Notes: generated from the sequence alone by a model not told the origin. 64,000 nt of DNA from Mycobacterium simulans (GCF_900232995.1 NZ_OCVX01000003.1:374760-438759), one strand, 5' to 3'; shown: positions 10,115 to 19,664, counted from the stretch's first letter. A program made the numbers and translations.

Positions 10115-11038
10115 ATGGCTACGGATCCCTCTGGTCTCTCCGGACATGCGGGCACCGCGGACCACGCCGGCCGTGTCGACCTGGAGTCGCTGGCCGGCAG
10201 CGCCAGCGCCGAACGTGCGCTCGACGACAGACGCGCCGCACCGGATGACAGTGGACAACAGCCGCCGGTCGACCTGACCGCCGCGGCGTTCTTCGATGTG
10301 GACAACACGCTGGTGCAGGGCTCCTCGGCGGTGCATTTCGGCCGCGGACTGGCGGCTCGCGACTACTTCACCTACCGCGACGTCATCGGATTCATCTATG
10401 CCCAGGCCAAGTTCCAGCTACTGGGCAAGGAGAACAGCGCCGACGTCGCTGCCGGTCGGCGCAAGGCGCTGGCGTTCATCGAGGGCCGGTCGGTCGAGCA
10501 GCTGATAGCGCTGGGCGAGGAGATCTACGACGAGATCATTGCCGACAAGATCTGGTCTGGCACCCGCGAGCTCACCCAGATGCACCTCGATGCCGGTCAG
10601 CAGGTGTGGCTGATCACCGCCACGCCATATGAGCTTGCAGCGACCATCGCGCGCCGGCTCGGCCTGACCGGCGCCCTGGGCACGGTCGCCGAGTCGGTCG
10701 ACGGGGTATTCACCGGCAGGCTCGTCGGGGAGATCCTGCACGGAACCGGCAAGGCCCACGCGGTGCGGTCGCTGGCAATCCGCGAGGGACTTAACCTCAA
10801 GCGCTGCACCGCGTACTCAGACAGCTACAACGACGTACCCATGCTGTCGCTGGTAGGCACTGCGGTCGCCATCAACCCCGACGCCCGCCTGCGCAGTTTG
10901 GCCCGCGAACGCGGATGGGAGATCCGCGACTTCCGAACGGCTCGCAAGGCCGCGCGGATCGGGGTGCCGTCGGCCCTGGCCCTGGGCGCCGCCGGGGGCG
11001 CGCTGGCGGCTCTGGCATCCCGGCGGCAATCCCGCTGA
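10115..11038 (+). CDS. serB1: HAD-superfamily phosphatase, SerB1-like
   Basis: The orthologue (Rv0505c) is annotated as phosphoserine phosphatase SerB1. The 307-residue protein has HAD motif I FFDVDNTL (nucleophile D61, acid/base D63), motif II in LITATPYE, a Lys in HGTGKAH and motif [12 protein letters not shown], the pattern of HAD IB hydrolases. About 50 disordered residues precede the domain and a hydrophobic Ala/Gly segment ends the protein, suggesting membrane association. GGAGG at 10104-10108 is well placed for the ATG at 10115. The fold is certain; phosphoserine as physiological substrate is less so, because this subgroup also includes phosphatases of other phosphomonoesters. Confidence 0.9.
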   Translation: MATDPSGLSGHAGTADHAGRVDLESLAGSASAERALDDRRAAPDDSGQQPPVDLTAAAFFDVDNTLVQGSSAVHFGRGLAARDYFTYRDVIGFIYAQAKFQLLGKENSADVAAGRRKALAFIEGRSVEQLIALGEEIYDEIIADKIWSGTRELTQMHLDAGQQVWLITATPYELAATIARRLGLTGALGTVAESVDGVFTGRLVGEILHGTGKAHAVRSLAIREGLNLKRCTAYSDSYNDVPMLSLVGTAVAINPDARLRSLARERGWEIRDFRTARKAARIGVPSALALGAAGGALAALASRRQSR

Positions 11039-11052
11039 TAAGCTGCGCCGTT

Positions 11053-11226
11053 AGCCCGACGACAATGCGGCCCGCGCAGCGGGGCGAGGAGGAGCCGGGC
11101 GATCGGGCCCAGCCCGACGACAATGCGGCCCGCGCAGCGGGGCGAGGAGGAGCCGGGCGATCGGGCCCAGCCCGACGACAATGCGGCCCGCGCAGCGGGG
11201 CGAGGAGGAGCCGGGCAATGGGGCCT
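11053..11226. repeat. Three tandem 58-bp MIRU-like repeats
   Basis: Units start at 11053, 11111 and 11169, are 58 bp long and nearly identical; the third diverges near its end. Each contains a GACAATGC core, a small GC-rich inverted repeat (CCCGC GCA GCGGG) and a GAGGAGGAG block resembling a Shine-Dalgarno sequence. The array sits between serB1 and the HadA-like gene. The same core recurs at 34547-34753 (opposite strand) and 25180-25231 (minus strand), matching the mycobacterial interspersed repetitive unit family used in VNTR typing. Confidence 0.9.
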
Positions 11227-11257
11227 AGCAACCATTAGAGCGGAGAGCGGCAGCGGC

Positions 11258-11770
11258 ATGACACTTCCCGAAGGTGCCCAAGGAATCATCGGCAGCCATT
11301 ACCGGGCACCGGACTATTTCGAGGTCGGACGCGAGAAGGTCCGCGAGTTCGCGCTCGCGGTAAAGGACGACCACCCGACGCACTGCGATGAGGCCGCCGC
11401 CGCCGAGGCTGGTTACGAGGAGCTGGTGGCACCGCTGACCTTCCTGGCGGTAGCCGGCCGGCGCGTGCAGCTGGAGATTTTTACCAAGTTCAACATCCCC
11501 ATCAACATCGCCAGGGTCTTCCATCGCGACCAGAAGTTCCGATTTCACCGGCCGATCCTGGCCCAAGATAGGTTGCACTTCGACACCTATCTAGACTCGG
11601 TGATCGAATCCCACGGCACGGTGCTCGCCGAGATCCGCAGCGAAGTCACAGATGCTGACGGGAAACCGGTGGTCACCAGCATCGTCACGATGCTGGGAGA
11701 GGCCGCCCACCAAGATGCCGGCGCTGAAGAAACCGTCGCCGCAATTGCGTCCATATCAGCCGGAAAGTAG
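11258..11770 (+). CDS. MaoC/HadA-like (3R)-hydroxyacyl dehydratase subunit (Rv0504c type)
   Basis: Hot-dog-fold protein of 170 residues, close to M. tuberculosis Rv0504c (166 residues) and similar to HadA/HadC subunits of the FAS-II dehydratase. Visible family features are the [19 protein letters not shown] start, the DDHPTH segment and [13 protein letters not shown]. The HadA class normally lacks the catalytic His/Asp pair and pairs with HadB-like partners. I chose the ATG at 11258 because the frame upstream runs into the tandem repeat and homologues begin here. It lies 10 bp upstream of cmaA2, so the two are likely co-transcribed. A mycolate-related role is inferred from the neighbour. Confidence 0.88.
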   Translation: MTLPEGAQGIIGSHYRAPDYFEVGREKVREFALAVKDDHPTHCDEAAAAEAGYEELVAPLTFLAVAGRRVQLEIFTKFNIPINIARVFHRDQKFRFHRPILAQDRLHFDTYLDSVIESHGTVLAEIRSEVTDADGKPVVTSIVTMLGEAAHQDAGAEETVAAIASISAGK

Positions 11771-11780
11771 GGTCAATTTA

Positions 11781-12689
11781 ATGACGTCACAGGGCGAAAC
11801 AGGTGGCACGCAGCTCAAGCCACCGGTCGAAGCAGTCCAATCCCATTACGACCGATCGAACGAGTTTTTCAAGCTGTTCCTCGATCCTTCGATGACCTAC
11901 AGCTGCGCCTACTTCGAAGAGCGTCCCGGCATGACGCTGGAAGAGGCCCAGTTCGCAAAGCGCAAACTAGCGCTCGACAAGCTCAACCTCGAGCCGGGCA
12001 TGACGCTGCTCGACATCGGCTGCGGCTGGGGTTCGACGATGCGGCATGCCGTCGAGCATTACGACGTCAACGTGATCGGCCTGACGCTGAGCGAAAACCA
12101 GCTCGCCCACGACAAGGCGAAGTTCGCCGAGATGGACAGCCCTCGTCGCAAAGAGGTGCGACTTCAAGGCTGGGAACAATTCGACGAGCCGGTGGACCGC
12201 ATCGTATCGCTGGGCGCGTTCGAGCACTTCGCCGACGGTGCCGGCGATGCAGGGTTCGAACGCTATGACGCCTTCTTCAAGAAGTACTACAACTTGATGC
12301 CCGACGACGGCAGGATGCTCCTGCACACGATCACCATCCCTGACAAGGAGGAGGCCGAAGCGCTCGGCCTGACGTCGCCGATGAGCCTGCTGCGCTTCAT
12401 CAAGTTCATCTTGACCGAGATCTTTCCCGGCGGCCGGCTGCCCAAGATCTCGCAGATCGACCACTACTCCTCCAACGCCGGCTTCAAGGTCGAGCGTTAC
12501 CACCGGATCGGCGACAACTACGTGCCGACGTTGAATGCCTGGGCCGACGCGCTGGAAGCGCACAAAGAGAAAGCCATCGAGCTACAGGGCCAGGAGATCT
12601 ACGACATCTACATGCATTACCTGAGGGGCTGCTCGGACCTTTTCCGCGACAAATACACCGACGTCTGCCAGTTCACCCTGGTGAAGTAA
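11781..12689 (+). CDS. cmaA2: Cyclopropane mycolic acid synthase CmaA2
   Basis: S-adenosylmethionine-dependent methyltransferase of 302 residues, the exact length of M. tuberculosis CmaA2. It makes the trans cyclopropane ring of methoxy- and ketomycolates and acts redundantly on cis rings of the cell-wall mycolates. Visible features: [20 protein letters not shown], which shapes the lipid channel; the SAM motif [10 protein letters not shown] (76-85); GLTLSENQ; and [11 protein letters not shown]. It has the CmaA2-specific insertion [12 protein letters not shown] that PcaA lacks. It follows the HadA-like gene by 10 bp. Identity to the M. tuberculosis protein looks near 90 % by eye, so the assignment is firm. 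Confidence 0.95.
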   Translation: MTSQGETGGTQLKPPVEAVQSHYDRSNEFFKLFLDPSMTYSCAYFEERPGMTLEEAQFAKRKLALDKLNLEPGMTLLDIGCGWGSTMRHAVEHYDVNVIGLTLSENQLAHDKAKFAEMDSPRRKEVRLQGWEQFDEPVDRIVSLGAFEHFADGAGDAGFERYDAFFKKYYNLMPDDGRMLLHTITIPDKEEAEALGLTSPMSLLRFIKFILTEIFPGGRLPKISQIDHYSSNAGFKVERYHRIGDNYVPTLNAWADALEAHKEKAIELQGQEIYDIYMHYLRGCSDLFRDKYTDVCQFTLVK

Positions 12690-12692
12690 CCG

Positions 12693-13760
12693 CTAGCCCA
12701 AGAAGATATTGCGACGCCCGGCCAATAGGCGATACAGCGTCTGCTGGATCGTCTCGCGCACCTGGTCGGTCAATTCGAACGTGACCATCGGATCCTCGGC
12801 GTCGCTGGATGTGTAGTCCGCGGTGTAGATCGGCTCACCAAACGCAATGCGCCATTTCGACGGCAGCGGCACCAAGCCGGCGGGACCGGCCAGCGGGAAC
12901 AGCGGCGTGACCGGAAAGTAGGGCAATCCGAACAGCCGCGCCAGCAGCTTGACGTCGGTCAGCATTGGGTAGATCTCTTCGGAGCCGATGATCGAACACG
13001 GCACAATCGGCGCCTTCGTGCGCAGTGCCGCCGAAACGAAGCCGCCGCGACCAAACCGCTGCAACCGGTAACGGTCCTCGAAACGCTTACCCAGGCCCTT
13101 GTAGCCCTCCGGGAACACCGCCGTCAGCTCGCCCAAGGCGAGCAACCGGTGTGCGTCCGTCGTGCATGCCATGGTGTGGCCCGCCTTCCGGGCCGCTTCG
13201 CCGATCACGGGCAGGTCGAACACCATGTCCGCGGCCAGTAGCCGCAGATCCCGCTCCGCCGGATGCTCGTCGTGAACCGCAATCGACAGCATCAACCCGT
13301 CAAAGGGCAATACCCCGGCGTGATTGGCCACCACTAGCGCAGCACCGTCGCTCGGGATGTTCTCGATACCGCTAACTTCGACTCGGAACCACGATTTGAA
13401 GAAGAACCTCAGCAAAGGCCGAACGATCGCGTTATTGAAGTGTGGGTCGAACCCGAATTCGTCGACGGTGTAATCACCGGTCAATCGTTGCCGCAGAAAT
13501 CCGGCAACCGCAGCGACACGCTGCGCTAGGTCGTTGAGCGGCGCCTCGGATGTCGGAGTCGCACCGGCGATGCGCCGGTGCTCATCGATTTCACGAACGA
13601 CAGCGGCAATCTGTTCGGCCGATGCCCGACCGTTCGGATCGGAGAGCAACGAGGGATGCTGACGGGACGCCTCGGCTCGTTGACCGGCACGCCGCCGCGC
13701 GGCTACCCGACCCCGATTGGTGTGCAGTGGAATGACATTCGCTCTGGATTCACCCGCCAC
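12693..13760 (-). CDS. Lysophospholipid acyltransferase (PlsC-like, Rv0502 type)
   Basis: The protein has about 355 residues with the glycerolipid acyltransferase block I NHAGVLPFD (His-x4-Asp) and the block III FPEGYKG. It probably transfers an acyl chain to a glycerophosphate-type acceptor at the membrane. The N-terminal third is Arg-rich and lacks a helix. I chose GTG at 13760, which follows the galE2-like stop and gives an N-terminus close to that of Rv0502; an ATG at 13784 would overlap the upstream gene by 19 bp and lacks a good ribosome site. The gene is convergent with cmaA2, with 3 bp between the stops. Confidence 0.88.
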   Translation of the reverse strand: MAGESRANVIPLHTNRGRVAARRRAGQRAEASRQHPSLLSDPNGRASAEQIAAVVREIDEHRRIAGATPTSEAPLNDLAQRVAAVAGFLRQRLTGDYTVDEFGFDPHFNNAIVRPLLRFFFKSWFRVEVSGIENIPSDGAALVVANHAGVLPFDGLMLSIAVHDEHPAERDLRLLAADMVFDLPVIGEAARKAGHTMACTTDAHRLLALGELTAVFPEGYKGLGKRFEDRYRLQRFGRGGFVSAALRTKAPIVPCSIIGSEEIYPMLTDVKLLARLFGLPYFPVTPLFPLAGPAGLVPLPSKWRIAFGEPIYTADYTSSDAEDPMVTFELTDQVRETIQQTLYRLLAGRRNIFLG

Positions 13761-13765
13761 GATAT

Positions 13766-14890
13766 CTACCTGACCCCACCCCATGGAATTGGCTTTCGAC
13801 TACCCCAGCGCTGCGCTAAGGCTACGGCGCGACCCTCTAGGGAGCGTACCCGATGCGGGTCGATAATGGGAGTCAAGCCTCGGCCGCGGACGTAGTTGTC
13901 GAACGCCTCGGCCGTCGTCCACTTGGGGTGGAAGCCGAGTTCAGAACGCATTCTGGTGGTGTCCATAACCCGGCCGTAACTCAAGTAATCAAATTGTTCC
14001 CGATTGATTTCGGTATAACGATTAGCTCGTCTCAGCGAATCGAGAGCCCACACCCCAAACCCGGGTACCGGTATCGGGATTCGCCCGGCGCGACGGATCG
14101 CCTGCGACAGCATGATGATGCCTTCGGCCCCGATGTTGAACGTGCCAGCCTTGCCGGCCATCGCTGCACGCTCCAGCGCGCCCAGCGCATCCTGCTCGTG
14201 CAGCAACTGCAGACGCGCATCGCGGCCGAACATCGTCGGCACTAAAGGCCCAGCTAAATACCGTGACAGCGTGGTATCCATCGCCGGTCCGATCATGTTG
14301 GCTAACCGCAAGATAGTCACCGCGATATCGGGCCGACGCCGTCCCAGCCCACGCACGTAACCCTCGATATCGAGGCTGTCCTTTGCGAAGCCCTCCCGGA
14401 AGGGGCGACGGCTGACGCTGTCCTCGGTGAAGACCACCGGATCATGCGGACTTGAACCATAAACCTCAGAGGTCGACTTCAGCACGACGCGGCGCACCGA
14501 GGGCGCCTTCTGACAGGCTGCGAACAATTGCATCGCGCCCATCACATTGAGTTCCTTCAACGCCGCACTGCCCCCGGATCGCGGCGCGTACGACGCCGCC
14601 GCGGCGTGCACCACCGTGTCGACGTCGCCGTTTCGAATCACCTTGGCAATAAACGGATTACGAATATCGGCACGAACAAACTCGGCCCGTCCCATGCGGC
14701 GCAGCATGTCCTTGCTCGGCGCGATTGCGTCGACCGCGATGACCCCGTTGATCAGAGGGTTCTGCGCGAGCCGAGCGGTCAGGTAGCCCCCCAGAAACCG
14801 GCACGCGCCAGTAACCAGTACGACCTTCGGGTAATGCACATTGTCGGCGCCGCTTGTTGCGCCGCCATCCCGGCTGTCGGTCGAATCCAC
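13766..14890 (-). CDS. galE2: NAD-dependent epimerase/dehydratase-like protein (GalE2, Rv0501)
   Basis: Extended SDR of 374 residues. A nucleotide-binding loop appears as TGACRFLGGYL near residue 28, and the KSTSEVYG strand near 139-146 is typical of the family. The canonical catalytic YxxxK is not evident: the region after SVSRRPFREG reads FAKDSLDIEGYVRG, so classical epimerase activity is doubtful even though the M. tuberculosis orthologue is named galE2. Similar proteins recur in many actinobacteria beside a PlsC-like acyltransferase, as here. A possible lipid or polyprenyl-sugar role is inference. Confidence 0.85.
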   Translation of the reverse strand: MDSTDSRDGGATSGADNVHYPKVVLVTGACRFLGGYLTARLAQNPLINGVIAVDAIAPSKDMLRRMGRAEFVRADIRNPFIAKVIRNGDVDTVVHAAAASYAPRSGGSAALKELNVMGAMQLFAACQKAPSVRRVVLKSTSEVYGSSPHDPVVFTEDSVSRRPFREGFAKDSLDIEGYVRGLGRRRPDIAVTILRLANMIGPAMDTTLSRYLAGPLVPTMFGRDARLQLLHEQDALGALERAAMAGKAGTFNIGAEGIIMLSQAIRRAGRIPIPVPGFGVWALDSLRRANRYTEINREQFDYLSYGRVMDTTRMRSELGFHPKWTTAEAFDNYVRGRGLTPIIDPHRVRSLEGRAVALAQRWGSRKPIPWGGVR

Positions 14891-14981
14891 CCCGATAGCC
14901 TAGCCGCGGGGAGAAACAGGTGCGTTACGGCGGTATGACGGTCCGCGCGGGCTCAGCCTGCTCTCGGGCCGGGTATCGGCG

Positions 14982-15083
14982 CTACTTGCCAAGTTTTCTA
15001 CGCTGCACCCGGGTGCGGCGAAGTAGCTTGCGGTGCTTCTTCTTCGACATGCGCTTGCGCCGCTTTTTGATTACTGAACCCAT
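14982..15083 (-). CDS. Small ribosomal subunit protein bS22 (AURKAIP1/COX24-like)
   Basis: A 33-codon frame starts with ATG at 15083 and encodes [20 protein letters not shown], then [13 protein letters not shown], extremely rich in Lys and Arg. It matches the short conserved actinobacterial protein seen as bS22 in mycobacterial 70S ribosome structures, related to the mitochondrial AURKAIP1/COX24 motif KKRxKRMxKKKHRK. In H37Rv it is Rv0500B. It binds rRNA in the small subunit. It lies between galE2 and the BldC-like gene on the same strand. Confidence 0.93.
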
Positions 15084-15193
15084 GGACTCCGCTATCTGAC
15101 CCGTGTCTGCTTGTTGAAATGACCCGGTCACCTTACCCGGCCCGACGCACGGAACGTCAAACCGGCCACGGGATCAGAAGGCTGGTTGCCCGT

Positions 15194-15451
15194 CTAACCG
15201 GCGTCGAAGTATGAAGTCTCCAGCATGTCGTGAACGGCCTTGGCATGCACGCGGAAGGACCGCCCGACCCGCACCGCGGGCAGCTCGCCATTGTGCACCA
15301 GCCGGTAGACCGTCATCTTGGACACCCGCATCAGTGCCGCCACCTCGGCGACGGTGAGGAATTGTGTCCGGCCCTGCTGGCCCTCGACAGGACCGGCGTC
15401 CCGTCCCTTAGCTGCAGAATCCCGTGCCGATGGCCCGTTCGTAGACGTCAT
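15194..15451 (-). CDS. BldC-like MerR-type helix-turn-helix DNA-binding protein (Rv0500A)
   Basis: 85-residue protein. About 30 disordered residues precede a winged-helix excisionase-type domain with FLTVAEVAALMRVSKMTVYR (the HTH) and the LVHNGELPAVRVGRSFRVH wing. This is the core shared with actinobacterial BldC and with Rv0500A. BldC-type proteins bind direct repeats cooperatively and control development or stress genes in Streptomyces; the mycobacterial regulon is not clear from the sequence. It is located between bS22 and proC, all minus strand. A 139-bp gap to proC may hold its own promoter. Confidence 0.9.
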   Translation of the reverse strand: MTSTNGPSARDSAAKGRDAGPVEGQQGRTQFLTVAEVAALMRVSKMTVYRLVHNGELPAVRVGRSFRVHAKAVHDMLETSYFDAG

Positions 15452-15590
15452 CGCAACCCAATCGTGTCAGGCACGCGCAAACCCAGCGGCTTCCCCTCCG
15501 CTGGCCCCACACGTGCATACACAGAGGAGAATAGCGGGACTAGTGGGGTTACTGGTACTGGTGGGGGACAATCAGTTTGAAAATCTTGAA

Positions 15591-16478
15591 TTATTCCGAT
15601 GTAATTCTTAGCTGCTCAGAGCGGCTTTTGGCGGCCTGAACCGCTGCGTCGACAGCCACCCGAAACCCTCCGCGTTCGAGTTCGCGCAGCGCAGCGGCGG
15701 TGGTACCGCCGGGCGAGGTCACCGAGGCACGCAGCTCTGACGGCGAGGAATCCACCCGCAACCCGAGCGGCTCGCCGTCGGCGGTTCGCCGTTGTTGATC
15801 CATTCGCTCCAGCAGCATTGCCGCGGACCCCGCCATGGTTTGAGTGGACAGGTCGGTGGCCACCTGCCGGCTCAATCCCGCCGCGACACCGGCATCCACC
15901 AAGGCCTCCACAAGCAGGAAGAAATACGCCGGCCCCGAGCCGGACACCGCGGTGACCGCGTCCATTTGCGACTCCGGAACGGTCAGCACCGTGCCGACCG
16001 CGTCGAACAGTGCGGAGACCTCCTCGAGCTGTTGCGGAGTGACGAAACGCCCCTTGGCCAGCGCGGTTACCCCCGCGCCCACCAGCGCCGCCGCATTGGG
16101 CATCGCCCGTATCACCGGCGTTCCAGCCGGCAGCTTGGATTCGAAGTACGTGATCGTGATGCCTGCCGCGACAGTCACGAACACCTGCTCAGCGCTGGTG
16201 TTATCGGCCGCGGCCGCCGCGGCGGCGAGATCGCCGATCACGGCCTCGACATCGGCGGGCTTTACGGCGACGACAACAAACGTCGCGTTTTCGACTGCAT
16301 CTGCTACCGACGTCACCAACACCGAATAGGTTTCCGACAGGTACTTGGCCCGATCCGGCATCCGCTCGGCCACCACCAAATCTTTAACCCGCCGCCCCGC
16401 CCGCAGCAGACCCGACAGCAATGCCTCGCCGATGCTGCCGCCGCCGATGATCGCGATTCTTGCCATGCCGGACAGCAT
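15591..16478 (-). CDS. proC: Pyrroline-5-carboxylate reductase
   Basis: Last step of proline biosynthesis: 1-pyrroline-5-carboxylate plus NAD(P)H to L-proline, cytosolic. The 295-residue protein has the Rossmann motif GGGSIGEALLSGL (12-24), VVAVKP, RAMPNAAALVGAG and the dimerisation/active-site signature PESQMDAVTAVSGSGPAYFF, followed by LRASVTSPGGTTAAALRELE. Full length against the family (about 270-295). The ATG at 16466 (residue 5) is an alternative start. It follows the decayed Rv0499-like gene by 24 bp. Confidence 0.95.
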   Translation of the reverse strand: MLSGMARIAIIGGGSIGEALLSGLLRAGRRVKDLVVAERMPDRAKYLSETYSVLVTSVADAVENATFVVVAVKPADVEAVIGDLAAAAAAADNTSAEQVFVTVAAGITITYFESKLPAGTPVIRAMPNAAALVGAGVTALAKGRFVTPQQLEEVSALFDAVGTVLTVPESQMDAVTAVSGSGPAYFFLLVEALVDAGVAAGLSRQVATDLSTQTMAGSAAMLLERMDQQRRTADGEPLGLRVDSSPSELRASVTSPGGTTAAALRELERGGFRVAVDAAVQAAKSRSEQLRITSE

Positions 16479-16502
16479 CGCAGACGGCCCTAGCTACGAG
16501 CC

Positions 16503-16835
16503 CTACCGGGCAGGCGGCCGGGAAGGCACAAGGGCCAATTGCCGCGACTGCGCCACGATGCGACCCATCTGGTCGACGACGATGTGGTCTTCGTCGAACC
16601 AGTCGTGCCCGATCTCTACGCAGGTGCCGATCACTCGCAACCAGCCGTCGACGGGCATGGCTCGCAGGAAGGCGGTGAGCTGAACGGTAGGCGCCCCAGC
16701 CGGTCCGATCCACCGCAACGGCCACGGGCGCCGACAAGTCCCCGCACATGAGGGCAACGCATTTCTCCCGGATCGGGCGCTGCGACCGCAGTCGACCTCC
16801 CGCAGCGCCATCGCGGTGGTGAATAAAGCCGTCAT
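16503..16835 (-). pseudogene. Truncated, frame-disrupted thioesterase-like gene (Rv0499 remnant)
   Basis: Starting at ATG 16835, one base after the Rv0498-like stop, the frame reads MTALFTTAMALREVDCGR, an expected Rv0499-type N-terminus. Sequence similarity then jumps to what should be the last third of the protein: CVALMCGDLSAPVAVAVDRT is readable only in another frame at about 16780-16700, and an extra G in the GGCTGGGGCGCC stretch near 16694 restores the frame for APTVQLTAFLRAMP and the remaining C-terminus. H37Rv Rv0499 has about 291 residues from memory, so roughly 500 bp are missing. The 110-codon frame is open, but about 30 codons are read out of frame, so function is unlikely. Confidence 0.78.
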
Positions 16836-16836
16836 G

Positions 16837-17679
16837 TCAGCGCAGGAGGTGTGTACGGGCGAACTGCAAGGACTCGGCGAGCATGGACTCGCGCTCGGTG
16901 GCCGATCGCGCACTCGATGTCGAAACCTCCAACACGACGTGCCCGGCGAAGCCGCCACTGGCCAGCATTTGGCACACCTCGGCGGTCGGTTGCGTGCCGC
17001 GCCCGGGCACCATGTGCTCGTCGGCGGGCAGCCCACTGCCGTCACACAGGTGCAGGTGCACCAACCCCGAGGCCATCCGCCGGGCCATTGCTAGGGCGTC
17101 GGTACCGGCGGTCGCGGTGTGCGAGAGATCGAGCGTGTAGTGCGCGTGGTTGCCATCCAGCGGGTCGTAGGACGGGGCAAACGCCGAAATCGCAGGACCC
17201 CGGCCGCCGCCTCGCTTCCGCATGCGTTGTCGAGACTGATCGGCACCGAAGAACCTATCGGCCCGAAAGGGAAACATGTTCTCCACCGCCCCCATCACGT
17301 CGCTGGATGCCTCCAAGGCGGCAACCTGTTCGCTGAATCCCTCGGCGTAACGCCGTTGCCACCGAAACGGTGGGTGCACCACGACCGTTTGGGCGTCCAG
17401 CTGTTCGGCGGCCCGCACACTGCGGTCCAACTTGAGGATCGGATTGGCACCCCACACCCGCTGCGAGATCAGCAGGCAGGGCGCGTGCACGGACAAAACC
17501 GGCATGCGGTAGCGGCGCGACAGCTTCTTGACGGCATGGATGTCCTGGCTGACCGACTCGCCCCACACCATCAGCTCGACGCCGTCATAGCCGAGCCTGG
17601 CCGCGTACTCGAACGCGGCCTCCGCCCGCAACGGGTACACCGAGGCCGTCGATAAACCGACTTTGATGGCTGGGCGCAA
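16837..17679 (-). CDS. Sugar phosphate isomerase/epimerase-like TIM-barrel protein (Rv0498)
   Basis: 280-residue protein of the xylose-isomerase-like TIM-barrel superfamily (AP endonuclease 2 family). Visible strand ends include LGYDGVELMVWGE (29-41), VVHPPFRWQ, TLDLSHTATAGTDAL and LVHLHLCDGSG, which carry the His, Asp and Glu residues that usually bind a divalent metal in this fold. Substrate unknown. The gene follows the Rv0497-like membrane protein by 12 bp and precedes the decayed Rv0499-like gene by 1 bp, an operon-like run toward proC. Confidence 0.87.
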   Translation of the reverse strand: MRPAIKVGLSTASVYPLRAEAAFEYAARLGYDGVELMVWGESVSQDIHAVKKLSRRYRMPVLSVHAPCLLISQRVWGANPILKLDRSVRAAEQLDAQTVVVHPPFRWQRRYAEGFSEQVAALEASSDVMGAVENMFPFRADRFFGADQSRQRMRKRGGGRGPAISAFAPSYDPLDGNHAHYTLDLSHTATAGTDALAMARRMASGLVHLHLCDGSGLPADEHMVPGRGTQPTAEVCQMLASGGFAGHVVLEVSTSSARSATERESMLAESLQFARTHLLR

Positions 17680-17691
17680 GGCTGCCGGCGC

Positions 17692-18648
17692 CTAGCCCGA
17701 TTGCAACAGGGCCAGCGGTCCTAGGGTGATCAACGCCCCCACCGCAACCGCGATCAACGTACTGGCGATGTCCTCGGTCTTGCGGACGACGCGCACGCCG
17801 ACCACTAGGCCCAGGATGACCAATACCGAAAGCACCAGTGCCACGATGCTGTTCCAACGCCACAGCTGATCGAAGGCGATGAACAGCCCGGCACCGAACA
17901 CAACGGCCAGGATCGACTGAAACACGATCACCGTTGCGTGCCACAATGCCGTAATCGTCCGCGGCGCACGGCGAGCGACCTGAGCTTCGTCAGCGAGATC
18001 CTCTTCGAACAGCGCCGGGGTCTGCTCCTGGCCGCGCCGGCGAGCCACCTCATCGGCGATCGACTGCCCGCCGAATAACGTCCCTTCGTCGGCCTGCAGG
18101 TAGGAACGCACGTACGCAGAATCCTCGGCCGCCGATTCCACGTCGCGAACCTCGGTGTCCATGACGTCGACGGAGGTATCGCCGTAGTGCTCTACCGGAT
18201 CGGGGTTCATGTGCTCGGCACCGGATTGCTGGCCGGCAAGCTCGGCGTCGCTTACCCCGGTGTGGCGCAGGGGCCTTGGATATTCACTCCGCTCCGGCCC
18301 TGACGCGCGTCGCGGCACCGGCTCGGACCTGGGCCAGCGCGGCTCGGGGTCAGACCAGTACGCTGCCTTGGTCGGTTCTGAAATCGGTTCAGGGGCAAGT
18401 TGCGGGGCCGGCTCGACAACAACCTCGGCTCGTGGCTTGGCCTTCTCCTGATGCTCATCACGGATGATCGGGATCTCGCCGGTTAGCTCCGCGACGGTGA
18501 CTGCATCGCTGTCGCCGCGCCGGCGGCGGCGCCGCCGCGAGACGGCCGGAGCACCGATGTTTCCGTTCCTGGCGAGCAACTCGGCCACCGAGATCTGCCT
18601 GGTGCTGGAGTCCTCGGAGTTCGCTGACTCTGAGTCTGGTTCGGTCAT
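17692..18648 (-). CDS. Membrane protein with long disordered cytoplasmic domain (Rv0497)
   Basis: 318 residues. The first 225 or so are acidic, Pro-, Glu- and Arg-rich and probably disordered; three hydrophobic helices follow near 232-252, 257-280 and 290-312. Two short related motifs, [11 protein letters not shown] (19-29) and [11 protein letters not shown] (about 50-60), flank an RRRRRRR stretch; such VAELL motifs recur in several mycobacterial regulatory and membrane proteins. The start overlaps the ppx stop by 4 bp (ATGA), implying translational coupling with the exopolyphosphatase. Function unknown. Confidence 0.85.
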   Translation of the reverse strand: MTEPDSESANSEDSSTRQISVAELLARNGNIGAPAVSRRRRRRRGDSDAVTVAELTGEIPIIRDEHQEKAKPRAEVVVEPAPQLAPEPISEPTKAAYWSDPEPRWPRSEPVPRRASGPERSEYPRPLRHTGVSDAELAGQQSGAEHMNPDPVEHYGDTSVDVMDTEVRDVESAAEDSAYVRSYLQADEGTLFGGQSIADEVARRRGQEQTPALFEEDLADEAQVARRAPRTITALWHATVIVFQSILAVVFGAGLFIAFDQLWRWNSIVALVLSVLVILGLVVGVRVVRKTEDIASTLIAVAVGALITLGPLALLQSG

Positions 18649-19664
18649 GGTTTGTTGCCTCTCGATCGGGTGGCCGCGGTCCGATCAACTACCTGACCTC
18701 TAGCATCGCGCACCGAAGTCTCTACGAGAGCAGTTCCGTCGGCTTCGCTGTCGAGTTTGCGCAAGATGAGACCTTCCCGTAGCGCCCACGGGCAGATATC
18801 CACCGTTTCTATCGACAGCGCTCGCATGCTCGCCTCCGCCACCAGAGCGCCCGCCACAATCTGTGGTGCGCGCTCGGCGCTGACTCCTTCCAGTTCTGCA
18901 CGGTCAACCGCCGTCATCCTAGAGATAAATGCAATTAGTTGCCGCAGACCGTTGGCAGTAAGGGTTCTCTTGGCCCGCGGTCCGGCGGCCGACGGGGCGG
19001 CACCGGTTAGGCGCGCCAGCGACCGAAACGTCTTCGACGTTGCCACCGCGAGGTCGGGTTCGCCGGCTTCGAGGACGGTCGCACCGGCATCGGCAAGCTC
19101 GGCGTCCAGCCAATCGCGCAGCATCGCCACCCGGCGCCGACCCGGCGGATCGTCGGGCAGCCATTCACGCGTCAACCGTCCGGCACCCAGCGGCAGCGAC
19201 AACGCCACCTCGGGCTCCTCATCCACGCCGCTGGACAACTCCAGCGATCCGCCGCCGATGTCAAGATTGATGATGCGCCCCGCGCTCCACCCGAACCACC
19301 GTCGCACCGCCAGGAACGTCAGTCGCGACTCGTCGACCCCGCGCAGCACCTGCAGCTCGACACCGGTCTCTTTGCGCACCCGGGCCAGCACGTCGTCGGA
19401 ATTCTCGGCATCTCGGACCGCGGATGTGGCGAAGGCCATCAACTCGGCACAACCGGAGCTGATCGCGATCTTGGCGAATTCGTCGATCGTGGAAACCAGC
19501 TTGTCGGCGCCACGCCTGGTGATCTTGCCCGAGCTGTCGGTGGCCTCGGACAGCCGCAGTGTGGCCTTCGTCGAACTCATCGGTGTCGGATGCCCACCAC
19601 GATGAGCATCGACCACCAGCAGGTGGACCGTATTGCTCCCGACGTCCAGCACGCCTAATCGCAC
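18645..19664 (-). CDS. Exopolyphosphatase / Ppx-GppA phosphatase (Ppx1, Rv0496)
   Basis: Ppx/GppA proteins remove terminal phosphate from polyphosphate or hydrolyse pppGpp. From the GTG at 19664 the protein has 339 residues and begins [20 protein letters not shown], the actin-like phosphate-1 motif; the second phosphate motif is [22 protein letters not shown] and [12 protein letters not shown] are also family-typical. It is a short Ppx1-type enzyme without the C-terminal HD-like extension. The frame continues upstream to 19757, but that region lies antisense to the divergent Rv0495c-like gene and is not conserved with M. tuberculosis. Confidence 0.92.
   Translation of the reverse strand: MRLGVLDVGSNTVHLLVVDAHRGGHPTPMSSTKATLRLSEATDSSGKITRRGADKLVSTIDEFAKIAISSGCAELMAFATSAVRDAENSDDVLARVRKETGVELQVLRGVDESRLTFLAVRRWFGWSAGRIINLDIGGGSLELSSGVDEEPEVALSLPLGAGRLTREWLPDDPPGRRRVAMLRDWLDAELADAGATVLEAGEPDLAVATSKTFRSLARLTGAAPSAAGPRAKRTLTANGLRQLIAFISRMTAVDRAELEGVSAERAPQIVAGALVAEASMRALSIETVDICPWALREGLILRKLDSEADGTALVETSVRDARGQVVDRTAATRSRGNKP

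Noticed and set aside
11123..11257. An upstream extension of the HadA-like protein through the 58-bp repeats
   Set aside because: The repeat-derived residues are not conserved and homologues start at [12 protein letters not shown] sequence; ATG 11258 is better.
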